The position numbers and the translations under genes were made by a program. From Yponomeuta sedellus (Eukaryota > Arthropoda > Insecta > Lepidoptera > Yponomeutidae): 64,000 nucleotides of DNA. Where the stretch lies: NCBI GenBank assembly GCA_934045075.1, contig OW203725.1:14506269-14570268 (forward strand), read 5' to 3'. This document shows positions 1 to 10,172 of the stretch, piece after piece. The notes under the pieces were generated by a model that saw nothing but the letters and a program-made list of their open reading frames with translations, was not told the DNA's origin and did not search any database. Each line of letters starts with the position of its first letter. Position 1 is the first letter of the stretch.

Positions 1-687
1 GAGAATTCACAATTTTATACTTTGTACACTGATGGCTCCAAAAGTGATGACCATGTAAGATCAGCCGTTTATGATCCTCAGACAAAATTTGCTCAAAGTT
101 TTGTTTTGGATAACCAATGTTCAATATACACAGCGGAGGCTTATGCAGTTTTAGAGGCTATAAAATTGATCCACCACCTAAATAAATGTCAGAAATATTT
201 GGTCCTAACTGATTCATTGATGCCCGGTTTCTGAGGTTCACAGTGAATGGTTCGTTAGCTATAGAATCAATAAAGTTATCAGTTCAATAAACGTCAGTTA
301 ACTGTCAATGCGTTTCTGAGTACACGGAGGACGGTCGTATAGTTATCGAACCGATAAGTAGTTCACCATTCCGCCACTAGATGGAACTATTTTGAAGCCT
401 ACTCTTAACATACGCATTTCATCTGTATTCTACTGCAGATTCAGGTTTTGCATACATAAAATAATTAAAATAATTGTTTGAAATCAACTTACAGTAAGAT
501 TTTTTTTTAAAAGATGAGAAATTTTTTTCATAACCTAAACCAATAATTTATCTTTACCACTGTCAAGAAAAAAAGTCAGATGTTAGTTTTGTGCGGCAAT
601 TTTGTTTATCAGTTCTTACTTGTCCAAACTTTACATAACTGTATGTTAATCTATTTTTCTTTCTTGATGTACCTATCTATTGTTCTA

Positions 688-941
688 ATGGAACCTACAA
701 AGGATGCCGGAAAACGGAGCAAGAACTTTACGCAACGAAAAAAGTTATTGCTTATCGAAATAGCTAAAAAGTTTGTTTCGATCTGATGGAACGACAGTAG
801 AAGGCAAGAAAAAAGCTTGGGCTGCACTCACTAATAAATATAATGCCGCCTGTGGAAGTGGCCCTTAGAAGTGAGAAACAATTGCATGCGTTTTATGACA
901 CGCTGAAGAAGAAGGCTCGAAGAAACTTAAGTGACGACAAA
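688..941 (+). pseudogene. Myb/SANT-like protein of the Harbinger element, broken
   Basis: From the ATG at 688 the frame reads MEPTKDAGKRSKNFTQRKK, then LLLIEIAKKFVSI, and stops at 784-786. Coding resemblance continues in another frame (DGTTVEGKKKAWAALTNKY, then EKQLHAFYDTLKKKARRN). This fits the trihelix/Myb-SANT-like accessory protein of Harbinger elements, which binds element ends. The copy has a frameshift or small deletion near 780-790 and another near 865. A GTATGT donor-like site follows at 942. Naming rests on pattern recognition only. Confidence 0.6.
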
Positions 942-1190
942 GTATGTAGGTTTTCTTTTACTCTCTCATTTCATATTTTATAAGTTAAGTACCTACCTAC
1001 TTACCTTATAAAATATTAAATGAAAGAGTAAAAGAACATACCTACTTTGAAACATAAAACCTAAGTAAATTTTATACTCAAGTACATACGTTGAAAAATT
1101 TAATAAAGTTTTCTGTAATTAGGTGGGTGTACTAGGAGCACCCACGCAAAAAGCTTTTTTTTAAATCAAATACCTAGGTAGTTGCAGAGT

Positions 1191-1430
1191 TTAGCTGACT
1201 CCATAGTAAGAATGGTTTATAATCATATTTATTGTATGTAAGTACTTTAATATTAATCTTACTATTTTAGGCTGGAATGTACAAGACAGGACAGTATCCT
1301 TATTGAAACGATATCTTGCTTGGAATTCCTCATCCGAGAACATTTCAAACGGATTTCTTCGGGACCTCAAGTTTCTCGGTACAGAAATATGTGCAACAAG
1401 ATAAAAATAATAAGACTGGTTGTTTTTCAC
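1191..1430 (-). pseudogene. Harbinger transposase (HARBI1-like) N-terminal remnant
   Basis: On the minus strand about 45 residues read RNLRSRRNPFEMFSDEEF, then QARYRFNKDTVLSC, matching the start of HARBI1-type nucleases (the 'R.P...F.D..F..R.R..K..V' pattern). The rest of the frame is not recognisable, and no catalytic Asp/Asp/Glu region follows, so most of the transposase was deleted. It faces the SANT-like remnant, as expected for a Harbinger. Confidence 0.6.
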
Positions 1431-2636
1431 AAGAGAAACACAATTTATGTAAAATAACCTAAACTGTCTAATGTCACTTAAAACGTCAAATAAAGTTATG
1501 GATTCGATAAACGACCAAATCCGGGCGGTTAAGTTGAACGAAGTTTAAACCAAGTTTATCTTTTGCATAGGTGTTCAGAAACGTAAAATGTCAAGTTATT
1601 GAATCAATAGCGTTATGGAATAGATAAACTAGGTTTAAGTGGACCTCAGAAACCGGGCATGAGTCTTATAAAAGGTTTACAAAGCCTTAAACTTTGCTTT
1701 AAAACTAATTATTTATTGTACCTAATAAAAGATTGTATATACAAATTATTTGCTAGCGGCATAGAGATAGCTTTTATGTGGATTCCATCCCATAGAGGCA
1801 TCTCGGGAAATGAGATAGCTGATAAGACTGCATATGAAGGGACTAATGCATTAGATTTGAAATATGTAATAAATGTTCCATTAACTGATTACTATGGTTT
1901 GATGAGAGGTGAGATAATACAACTTTGGAAAGAGACATGGAGTAAAGATCAAGAAGAGAAGGGCAAATGGTATGGAAGCGTCCAACAAGACTTACCACTG
2001 AAGCCATGGTACTCCAAGAGGGAATATAAATGTGCAAGCCGGGATTTTATATGTACGATTAACAGACTACGATTTGGCCACCATAAAACACCTGCACACC
2101 TCGCAAGACTCAAAATAAGTAACTACAGAACTTGTCCATACTGCAACAGTGATGAAAATCCTAACATCGACCATATTATTTTTTCGTGTCGTCAATTTTC
2201 AATGCAAAGACTAGTGCTTGCAAGTGAAATCGGTGATCTAGTACAGATTAACATTAACTCTTCCCGCCGCCTCATCGACCTATTGCAAAATGAAAAGTGT
2301 TTCGTGCCAATATTTAACTATATAAAAAATACAGTGCAGAATATATAAATATATAAAGTGTAGTGCATAAAACAAGAAAGTGAAAGTTAAAACAAAGACA
2401 TGGCCCAAAGGACTTGCATCCAGGCCAAAATCTTATTTAAAAAAAAAAAAAAAAAAACACCGGCGTCCGGCGTGCGTGTGAAGCAGTTTTGCCAGATACG
2501 AAACCTGAAAATGCGGTACCTGTACTTTAAAAAAGCGGATTTTCAGCAAAATAAGTGGATTTTTTATCATTGTTTTTAATTTTTTTATCATTATATAATA
2601 TTGGCCTTTATATAAATGATCAGCCTGGTAAATCCC

Positions 2637-2700
2637 ACTGCTGGGCGTAGGCCTCTACACCCAGCAGTGGGATTTACCGGGTTGATGATGATGATGATAT
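2637..2700. repeat. Hairpin-shaped short interspersed repeat with (gat)n tail
   Basis: Two 22-base arms (2637-2658 approximately and 2657-2678) pair with one mismatch around the core cccactgctgggc. A gatgatgatgatgat tail follows. The core and tail are typical of short repeats found all over moth and butterfly genomes, here arranged head to head. Related cores occur at 4284 and 17096. Confidence 0.6.
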
Positions 2701-3109
2701 AATATTATACAATACCGATTGTTCTTTGTCCGTTTATAGGTTTTATATGTTTATTCATGTTCATGCTAGGATAATTATTTATAAATAAGACTGAATATGC
2801 ACAGATAACCAAGTCAAAATTTAGCGCGCGCCTCTTGCTTTGCTGTTGTGAATGGACTAGAGTACCACTATAATATGTGGCCTACTGCATAGACTACACG
2901 CACGCTCGTATAAACGCACAGGGCACTGTCTATATGCATGACAGATTATTGCACCAAACGGAAACCGACTTGTTGAAAGTTGAATGAACATAAAGAACAA
3001 TTTCGAAAAAAGCGGATCCGCGTTAGTAAAAAGCGGAAAGCGGATCCACTATCAGAAAAGCTTAAATGCGGTGCATCTGGTAACACTGGTGTGAAGTGAA
3101 CAGCTTGAA

Positions 3110-3200
3110 TTTTCGCCGGCCTGGGACTGGCTGGGCTGCATGCCGCGCAGCCCGCCAGGCAAGGCAGCCCGCCGGCGCGCGCCGGGCTGCACGGCGTGCA
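3110..3200. other. Short GC-rich self-complementary island
   Basis: A 90-base island rich in gccggc/cgcgcg words stands out from AT-rich surroundings. It is flanked by near-repeats (aacactggtgtgaagtgaa at 3080 and aacactgccgctgtgaagtg at 3232). It could be a MITE core or part of a promoter CpG patch; neither can be shown here. Confidence 0.3.
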
Positions 3201-3219
3201 TGTGAACATAGCATAAAAT

Positions 3220-3531
3220 ATTTTGTTGGCAACACTGCCGCTGTGAAGTGAGTGGTGAACAGTGGTGAGTGAGTGAGTGAATAAAGAAGAAAGAAACAAA
3301 ATGGACGGAGCAGTGATGGCGTTGCTTGATTGTTATTAGTGGCGAGAAATTACTTGCATCTGCGAGCTTTAAAATCTCATTAACTTTTGATTGTCTACGT
3401 TTCTGTAACAAATATTTTAACAGTCAATTTAGTGTGAGACTTTCGATTATTTGTAATCGGCTGTCCGCACTACCTACTTTCCGAGAATGGTGTCCATTTT
3501 GTGATCGGCCTTGTTGTGCGACGATTTGGTG
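3220..3531 (+). promoter_or_regulatory. Candidate noncoding first exon and promoter of kismet
   Basis: The segment lacks a long ORF and repeat features and ends in a strong donor-like site (gatttg followed by gtgagtg at 3532). Conserved-looking GC/AT-balanced sequence of this kind often marks a 5' UTR exon, and kismet genes usually have upstream noncoding exons. The next exon would be the one beginning near 17419. There is no transcript evidence, and the first intron would be about 14 kb, so this is a guess to be tested. Confidence 0.25.
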
Positions 3532-3978
3532 AGTGCCTGTCTCTTTTCTTAGAATACATTTTGATTGTAAAACAGCGGCTGAGTTATTTGGGCCTACACG
3601 ATTATCGCGTGAAATATGTATTTTGGATGTTTTTTTTCTGTCGCATGATAGATGCCCAGCGTCGTACTTTTGGCTAGGTACATACCTATCTACTAGGTAC
3701 GTTCCTGCCACTACTGCATCAAAGCTCTATCACTTTGAGGGAGAAGTTGTATCGCTGTATGTTCTATGCACTATCATAAGCGTATAGCTTTTCCCCTTAG
3801 TGGTAAAGCATAGTCATCTGTGGATCTATGAAGAAATCAAGAAATATCACGGTTTGCACTGTCTACGCATCTTCAAGAACAAAATATACTGGGTAATATT
3901 ACTCTAAAATGAGGAGATGGATGACAATGTGATCCAGGCATAAAGAACTGGCCTGTGCCAGGAGTATGTTGAGAAGGT

Positions 3979-4050
3979 GCTGTTTGGACCAGAGTTGCTG
4001 TTTGGACAAGAGTTGATGTTTGGACAAGAGTTGCTGTTTGGACAAGAGTC
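3979..4050 (+). repeat. 18-bp tandem repeat, four copies
   Basis: Four consecutive units of gctgtttggacaagagtt occur with one base change in the first, third and fourth units. A degenerate relative (gcatggacaagagtcctaa) occurs at about 4199, suggesting the array grew inside a larger repeat. Confidence 0.8.
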
Positions 4051-5280
4051 TTAACATTTAAATATAATAGTGATGAACATTTACTTTAAATATGTAAAAG
4101 ATTTTCCTTGTGCCATGAATTTATTAAGAGAGAAGATGGATGTCACGGTGATCAAACCCTAAAGAACTGGCCTGTGACACAATTATATAGAAGATATTGC
4201 ATGGACAAGAGTCCTAAAGAACCCATTATATTAATATTAACAGCAGCTCAAAGAAATTTTGATTCTTTTTAGCTTATATGAGTCCCACTGCATTGCATAG
4301 GCCTTCTTTCGGGAAGAGAGAGTAGGGGCTTAATTACCATTCATGCTACTGTGGATTGGCAATGTCAAGAATATGCTCACAAATTATCAATAAATTATCT
4401 GTACCTGCTGCTGATCACAAACAGGGTATTTTACTATGGTTGCTTTCACACAGTTGTTACAATAAATGCATTGATTCTCTTTGAAGCATGCTTTAATTAT
4501 TGAGCAAAAGTTTTTTTGAATGGTTCTTTTATAAACCTAAAATAAAACATACTTGTGTTGATTTATTACAGGAGAGACTGTTGTGGAGGTTAGAGTATAA
4601 AGTAGTACCTATTATTAGAGGGAGGACACCCCAACTAAGCTTTGCGCTTACAGTGATAGCAGTCTATTTTAATCCATGACGAGGGCTGATATTTATGATA
4701 TAATTATCCATTTTGTATGGCAGCAATATTATCATTTTATCAGTTTATGTATGCTGTGGCCATTTGTTTTAAAAGATATATAAAAAAAAACTACATTTTT
4801 AGGTATATAAAATTAAAAAAATCAATTCATTAACCTGAAATCTTCTTAAAAATCAGGAAATTTAACTAAAAACATAAAAGCTTTGATTAAACAAAAATCA
4901 ACTCTAAAATATAAACATACATACATAGTCGTTAACAAAAGTTTCATGAGCATGCACCTTTTCATTTGAGTTGTTTTGATTTGAGCCATAGACCAATATC
5001 TATATATCTTTGATTACAACTCACTTTAAGTATGTTTTTACTGCTCTCCAAGGCCTTCTTTATTTGGGAAGTAAAAAAACAGCAAACTGCAAAAAATTAC
5101 TTAACAAAATCAAATTTTTAAACCAATGTCCAATGATATATATCCTCCAAAGAGTTATTCCTCTATTTATCAGGGTTGAATAGGATTGAAGAAAGATTTG
5201 TAAATCCTATTCCATAAAGTGAGGCTACATATATTATTTACAAAAAAACCTATATTTCAGTAATGTTTAATAAAGCCTAA
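4051..5280. other. AT-rich noncoding stretch with a short dispersed repeat
   Basis: No credible coding region is visible. Around 4284-4400 there is a short interspersed repeat (tcccactgcattgcataggcc followed by a gggaagagagagtagggg block), a diverged member of the 'cccactgctgggc' group. The rest is AT-rich sequence without recognisable features. Confidence 0.45.
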
Positions 5281-5282
5281 CG

Positions 5283-5560
5283 CCATTTTTCTAAAATTAT
5301 TTTAAATCCTCACGCCGAGGTAAAGAAACATCAAACGTCAAACAAAGCACAGGTGAAGTTTACCAATATTACTCAAGCGTGACGTCACACGGTGTGATTG
5401 CCGTTTCAGTAGTGGTGCACGACTGAAAAAATTGATTATCTCATTTTTTTAATAAAACTTAAAAAACAGTATTTTATATTATCCTTTTAAGATGTACTCT
5501 CACCTAATATTAGCAATATTAGGCGAAAGTACAATCTATTGTCTAATATTGTCGTGACGC
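5283..5560 (+). repeat. Dispersed repeat R5, copy 1
   Basis: This block aligns by eye with 11640-11930 in the same orientation. Shared landmarks in order are cgccgaggtaaa/tgcctaggtaaa, aaacatcaaacgtcaaa/aaacatcgaacgtcaaa, aagcgtgacgtcac(a/g)cggtg, and gtcgt(g/c)acgcctaatg-like ends. The nature of the element is unknown; the CRE-like tgacgtca core suggests a transposon promoter end. Confidence 0.6.
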
Positions 5561-5573
5561 CTATTGTCCGGAT

Positions 5574-5945
5574 TTGTCCAGGTCGAGTTGTTCGAGTCGA
5601 GTTGTCCTTGGTCGAGTTGTCCTTGGTCGAGTTGTCCTTGGTCGAGTTGTCCTTGGTCGAGTTGTCCTTGGTCGAGTTGTCCTTGGTCGAGTTGTCCTTG
5701 GTCGACTTGTCCGGGTAGAGTTGTCGGTATCGAATTGTCCGGGTCGAGTTGTCGGAGTTAAAATGTCCGGGTAGGGTTGTCGGTATCGAATTGTCCTGGT
5801 AGAGTTGTCGGTGTCGAATTGTCCGGGTCGAGTTGTCGGAGTTGCATTGTCTGTCACAAGGTCGTGTTGTCCGGGTCGAATTGTCTGGGTCGAGTTGTCT
5901 GCGTTCGTATTTTCCGTGTCGAATTGTCCGGTTCGATTTGTCAGG
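5574..5945. repeat. 15-bp minisatellite with diverged continuation
   Basis: Seven exact copies of gtcgagttgtccttg fill 5596-5700. From 5701 to 5945 the same 'gtcgagttgtccggg' theme continues in 13-17 bp diverged units. Because 15 is a multiple of three, all frames stay open on both strands (for example repeated CPWSS), giving several spurious ORFs. Confidence 0.9.
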
Positions 5946-5970
5946 GTTAACCAACCCTGAAAAAAAAAAA

Positions 5971-5999
5971 ACCTTAAGACAATTCTGTCTTAAGGTTTT
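5971..5999. repeat. Short perfect hairpin
   Basis: aaaccttaagacaattctg pairs with tcttaaggttt around a short loop, just after the minisatellite and an A-run. It sits at the edge of a dispersed repeat (about 6000-6250) with the 'tgtccgtcggtctgcgg' word found again near 18060. Confidence 0.5.
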
Positions 6000-6419
6000 T
6001 ATTAATTTTCGCTGAATAATAGATCAAATATCGTTTAACTTTAATTAAATTGAAAAAAAAAATGTGAAAGGAAAATTTAATTGTGTTAAAGTTAAGATTC
6101 AAAGTATTTTTCTGTCCGTCGGTCTGCGGCCTAGCTCAGAGGCAATTAGTACTAGAAAGCTGGAATTTGGTTTTTACATATTAATGACTCCTATGAAAAG
6201 TTAAAAATAAAAGTTTTTTTTTCAATAAGCGTTTATTATATATATATTAACATGTTTGAGTAGGGCGATCCGCCGCTTTTCCTGGCTAAATGGGTGAATG
6301 TACAAAAATTGTGATAAAATTCAGGGTATTAGCATCTAATTAGGCATTATAGGTAACGAGTAATAGGCGGCAACTTATAAAAAGGACAACTTCGTCCAAA
6401 ATCCATTGAAAATTACGTT

Positions 6420-6985
6420 GATGAAGGTGGTAGTATAGTGAAGGTCTGTCTACGCAACCCTTTACTGCGCGTGGCCCCGCACGCATTTGGCTGGTTGGTT
6501 TAATACAAGGATTCTCTCCATTATGTAAAAAAAAATCGTGGCAAAAGAAGTTGGGTGTGGCAAAAGAAGCAAGTAAGTCGAATTAATGCAATAGAAATGA
6601 GGTCCTTGAGAAGTATGTGTAGTGTTACTTTGAATGACAGAATACGAAATAGTCTGATTAGAGAAGGTTGTGGACTGAAAGAGGATGTAGTGACTAGAAT
6701 TTAAAAAGGAATGTTGCGTTGGTTTGGACATGTGGAGAGGATGAAGGAAGAAAGTTTGACGAAACAAATATACATTGCTAATGTGAGTGGAAGGGCTGGT
6801 AAGGAACGTCCCAGGCGGACATACATCGACCAAATAGGGGATGTAATAGCAAAGGAGAAGATAAAAGTACCCGGAACTGGCGTGCGTGCATGCAACGTTG
6901 ATGAAGCGAAGGTGATCTGTCAGGATCGTGGCTAGTGGCAGTCCCTGATCTCTGCCTACCCCAGAGGGGTACAGGCGTGAGGTTA
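6420..6985 (+). mobile_element. RTE-type LINE, 3' end fragment
   Basis: Translation gives NAIEMRSLRSMC, then LNDRIRNSLIREGCGLKEDVV, one stop near 6703, then MLRWFGHVERM and GRAGKERPRRTYID. The 'LRWFGHVERM' block is the hallmark C-terminal segment of RTE-like LINE polyproteins. The open stretch 6711-6935 is the last coding part. The 3' end reads tctgcctaccccagagggg and runs into atgtatgtat. RT is absent, so this is a 5'-truncated copy. Confidence 0.75.
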
Positions 6986-7199
6986 TGTATGTATCTTATT
7001 TGTAAACATCATTTAGAACGGTTTTTAGTATATGTAATGCATTTGTATATAAACATGTATCTAGGACTTCTAGTAGCCTGTACATTCTCCTGGAAAATCA
7101 TGTTTTGTGATCAAATGATGATTGTTTAATATCTTTGACCAAGTATAACGTGAATTGCGCCAGTGTAACGTTGGATATCTTTATAAATAATAACTAGGG

Positions 7200-7322
7200 G
7201 GCGAGCCCCCTGCGCGCTTACGCGCGAGAACCCCCAGCCGCTCCGAGCTGCGCTCTCCGCGGCGCTCGGCCTAGGGCCCCGCTAGACACTTATTGTAGTG
7301 AATTGTTGCATGGGAACATGTA
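7200..7322. repeat. GC-rich inverted block ahead of the 153-bp array
   Basis: gggggcgagccccc is a perfect self-complementary word, followed by cgcgcttacgcgcg and a cluster of cgctc/gcgag words. It introduces the array at 7324 and probably belongs to the same repetitive element. Confidence 0.5.
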
Positions 7323-7323
7323 T

Positions 7324-7742
7324 GGTCTCGGCCTTCGGCCTCGGCCTGGACGGATCTCGGCCTTCGGCCTCGCCGCGGCGGGGTTCCTCGTGCCCGCTCC
7401 GCGGAGCTCGGCCTTCGGCCTCGCAAGTTTGTCCCTTTTTGCTCTTGCGCTGGTACTTGTGCGCCGTAACCTGAATGGTCTCGGCCTTCGGTCTCGGCCT
7501 AAACGGAGCTCGGCCTTTGGCCTCGCCGCGGCAGAACTTTTTGTGCCCGCTTCGCGGAGCTCGGCCTCCGGCCTCGCAAGTTTGTCCCTTTTTGCTTTTG
7601 CGCTGGTACTTGTGCGCCGTAACCTGAATGGTCTCGGCCTTCGGCCTCGGCCTAAACGGAGCTCGGCCTTCGGCCTCGCCGCGGCAGAACTTTTTGTGCC
7701 CGCTTCGCGGAGCTCGGCCTCCGGCCTCGCAAGTTTGTCCCA
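7324..7742. repeat. 153-bp tandem repeat of palindromic ctcggccttcggcctcg words
   Basis: Units start at 7324, 7477 and 7630, a spacing of exactly 153 bases, with the third unit incomplete. Each contains three or four copies of the self-complementary word cggccttcggcc. The period is divisible by three, so long artificial ORFs appear on both strands. The downstream 7743-8210 block (imperfect phrases such as caatcggatcactataaca and ccaaatcggccggtaaacga) looks like the rest of the same unclassified element. Confidence 0.85.
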
Positions 7743-8237
7743 TTTCTCTGTTGAAAAGTCAATTTTAGTACTAAATCTCCATACAAAAATTTGTCATTTT
7801 CAATCATCAATATCTCGGCCGCCATCTTGAAATTCCAAGAAGTCGGATTTTTCTCATATACCTGGGTCCTTTGGCAAAGCGATGCCGCTTATGGCATATC
7901 TCCAGCATATGCCCAGTTGGCTGCCGACTTTTTTGCGCAAAGGTCGATTTTTGGGTCGGCTATATCTGCGCCGCCATTTTGAATTTCGAACAACCAAAAT
8001 TTTTTTTTTTCAATCGGATCACTATAACATTCTATCAAAATTTCATCCAAATCGGCCGGTAAACGACAGAGTTAGCACCTTCGCGTAGTGGACCGCGTTC
8101 GAAATTCAAAAATCGGCTCCATAGGATGGCTGTTTATCGTACATTCCCTACAACTTTGTCATACATCATTTTCGTCCAACTCGTGCCATTTCCGAGAAAA
8201 CGTATTATGTTAGATCAGTGAGTATATCGCATTGTAG

Positions 8238-8282
8238 CTTTATATATATATATATATATATAACAACATATATATATAAAAT
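8238..8282. repeat. (ta)n microsatellite
   Basis: A run of ta dinucleotides interrupted by caac, abutting the truncated mariner remnant on its right. Confidence 0.8.
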
Positions 8283-8289
8283 AAACTCT

Positions 8290-9360
8290 GGAACGACTTG
8301 GTGTTGTGTGTTGTCTTATGGTTTAGGGAACGAAGTTTCCCTCTCCTTTTCTCTTTGATGGCATTCCTCAACCTAATTAAAGCTGCATAATATTTGCCTT
8401 TAATAGTGGTTCCACGCTCCAGGTAATCAATCAATAATATCCATAACCTTGATAGCCAATGCCACGACACGAAACTTCTTCGGGGTCGGTGATGATGGTC
8501 GTTTCGATTGCTAAGATTGCTGTTTTGTCTCTGGATCAAAATGATGGACCCATGTTTCGTCCATTGTTACGAAACGAGACAAAAAGTTTTCAGAATGTTC
8601 TTGAAACTTGTCCAACAATATCTTCCTAACGTCAAGTCGGTTAACAATTTCGGTACCCATCTTGCGGAGACTTTTCTCATATTCAATGATAGTTTAAATA
8701 TGGATGGAATATAGTATTTTCTAAGGTTAACACGAGTACTAGACATAATTATAACTTTTTTAATACGGATTTCACTCGTTTATTATATTAGGGGTTAAAG
8801 TATGAAATTGCCGTTTTATTGCAATAGGTTCTTTGAATTGACATAGAATCTTCATGGTTTGAGGTTTTCGAATGAAACTTTTTTCAAATGGTTTCTATGT
8901 TCTTTTTTTAAAAAATGTGAAACATTTGAATATCGACTTTCAATTGTTTTTGTTATTCAATTTAGACAAGAAATATGGATACGCGTTTCTTTCTGCAGAA
9001 CAGTCAAATCATGAGGCAGCCGTTTTTCGTATTTTTTTATTTTATTGATTTGACGTAAGTGAGTCAATATTGTGGGTAAGGATGCAATACTTTCATAAAT
9101 GCCCGTTTCTTGAATGAAGTATCGGATGGTAATTCTTCTATCGCTCAATACAATTTTCTCGGCTTACATTTTCTTGGGTGAGACGCAACGATGCTCGTCT
9201 TCTGTGCTCGTTCTCTCAACTCGAAATTGAGAAGCCCACCTTGCGACAGTGGAATACGGTGGAGCAGACCCTCCTAATATTGCCTCCAAATCGCAATGAA
9301 TCTCTTGTTACTTTTTAAACAGAGGTATTTAATAACGGCTTGCGCTTCGTTTTTCTCCAT
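8290..9360 (-). pseudogene. Mariner transposase remnant, truncated and frameshifted
   Basis: Minus-strand coding pieces in order: MEKNEAQAVIKYLCLK near 9360; SAPPYSTVARWASQF; SDRRITIRYFIQETGIYESI (9148-9090) with the second helix-turn-helix; VRKILLDKFQEHSENFLSRF; the first catalytic block MDETWVHHFDPETKQQ (about 8575-8525); and LERGTTIKGKYYAALI (8430-8380). The second and third catalytic aspartates are missing because the copy stops near 8290 at a (ta)n tract. Several frameshifts separate the pieces. The layout is that of a DD34D-type mariner. Confidence 0.8.
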
Positions 9361-9790
9361 TTTCAAGCGTCCGACACAAAGCAAACAAATGATAACATTC
9401 AGAAAAAAACAAAAGGAAACGAAGATTTTTTCTTTATCAATATTACATTATGTATCTGAGCTATGCCTGCCAGTATTTTTTTTTTCTTACCAATGAGTAT
9501 TTTGTTCTTACTAATTTTTGATCCCCCCTCGTATAAATTTGCTATTCTGCAATCCGCTATTTGACTCTCTATTCAAGTAAGTCTTAAACGGTAAATAACT
9601 CTTTCATTAGACCAAAAAATATGTTAATATACTTTTATTTTCCTTTTTAAAACTTTACTTTCCTAAACAGCCAAAAACGCGGTCAGCCGTTTTTGTCTAT
9701 GGTTTGAAGTCCAAAAAATTGTAAACAAAGTTTGACATTCAATTTTCTGTAAGTGATCTCTGAGCATAGTGAAACAACAAGGACGCAACC

Positions 9791-9997
9791 ATGATTTCAT
9801 CGAATTTACATCCAAAATATACCAATTATCATCATTGCATTATTCGAGATAGAAAAAACACGTCAATAAATACCCCCGGGAAGTTGTGGATTCGTGTACC
9901 CAGTGAAATTAACATTCGAAAAAGTTGGCTCAAACTTGCCAAAAGAGACCCTTTATCAATTGAAACTCGGGTGTATTAATGTGAAGATCACTTTGAT
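9791..9997 (+). pseudogene. THAP-domain exon of the transposon, broken
   Basis: The frame from 9791 shows the THAP pattern (RVPSE..R..WL.LAKRD) with a stop at 9977-9979 (TATTAA). It is followed at once by tgtgaagatcactttgat, the CEDHFD end of a THAP module, and a gtaagt donor. A TAA-creating change just before the third zinc ligand breaks the module. The first CxxC-type ligand pair is poorly preserved. Confidence 0.55.
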
Positions 9998-10172
9998 GTA
10001 AGTCCTATAATAATCAATGTCCACTGGCTCTGGCTGAAAAATGTTTGTTTACATACTTTAGATTGTTTCAAGATGGCGGATAGCGTTTTCGCCGTTACGA
10101 ATTAAACGAGGAAATTTTTTTTTTACTTTGCAAATTTTGCAGCCATCCTGCATAGTTACTTAGCAAAATATA

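Larger units (their letters stand above)
221..1659. mobile_element. Harbinger-like DNA transposon inside the LINE
   Basis: The ends are inverted repeats: TGCCCGGTTTCTGAGGT at 221 and its near-perfect complement ending at 1659. A 3-bp TGA is duplicated on both sides (218-220 and 1660-1662). Three-base duplications are usual for PIF/Harbinger. The 1,439-bp element holds remnants of two convergent genes: a Myb/SANT-like protein on + (688-941) and a transposase N-terminus on - (about 1266-1430), the two-gene layout of autonomous Harbingers. The catalytic part of the transposase is missing, so this copy is an internally deleted, non-autonomous derivative. Confidence 0.85.
1..2457 (+). mobile_element. 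RNase H-bearing LINE, 3' part, split by a DNA transposon
   Basis: The reading frame is open from the left edge to 220 and resumes at 1660 up to a stop at 2346-2348. It encodes the RNase H domain of a non-LTR retrotransposon: YTDGSKS near the start, then TAEAYAVLEA, LVLTDSL, and after the interruption WIPSHRGISGNEIAD. A Cys/His stretch follows (CPYCN...DHIIFSC, about 2131-2193), as seen at the C-terminus of I/LOA/R1-type LINE proteins. The element ends in an A-run near 2439-2457. RT and endonuclease lie outside the window. The LINE at 55074-57976 has the same RNase H plus Cys/His arrangement. The frame rejoins cleanly once 221-1659 and one TGA copy are removed. Confidence 0.85.

Noticed and set aside
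5596..5700. CRISPR-like array
   Set aside because: A contiguous 15-bp minisatellite without spacers, in a eukaryotic genome.
5487..5954. 155-residue repeat protein (and the opposite-strand CPWSS ORFs)
   Set aside because: The frames are open only because the 15-bp repeat is a multiple of three. No start context or domain is seen.
7282..7830. Repeat proteins on both strands of the 153-bp array
   Set aside because: Period divisible by three and high GC; no sign of selection for either frame.
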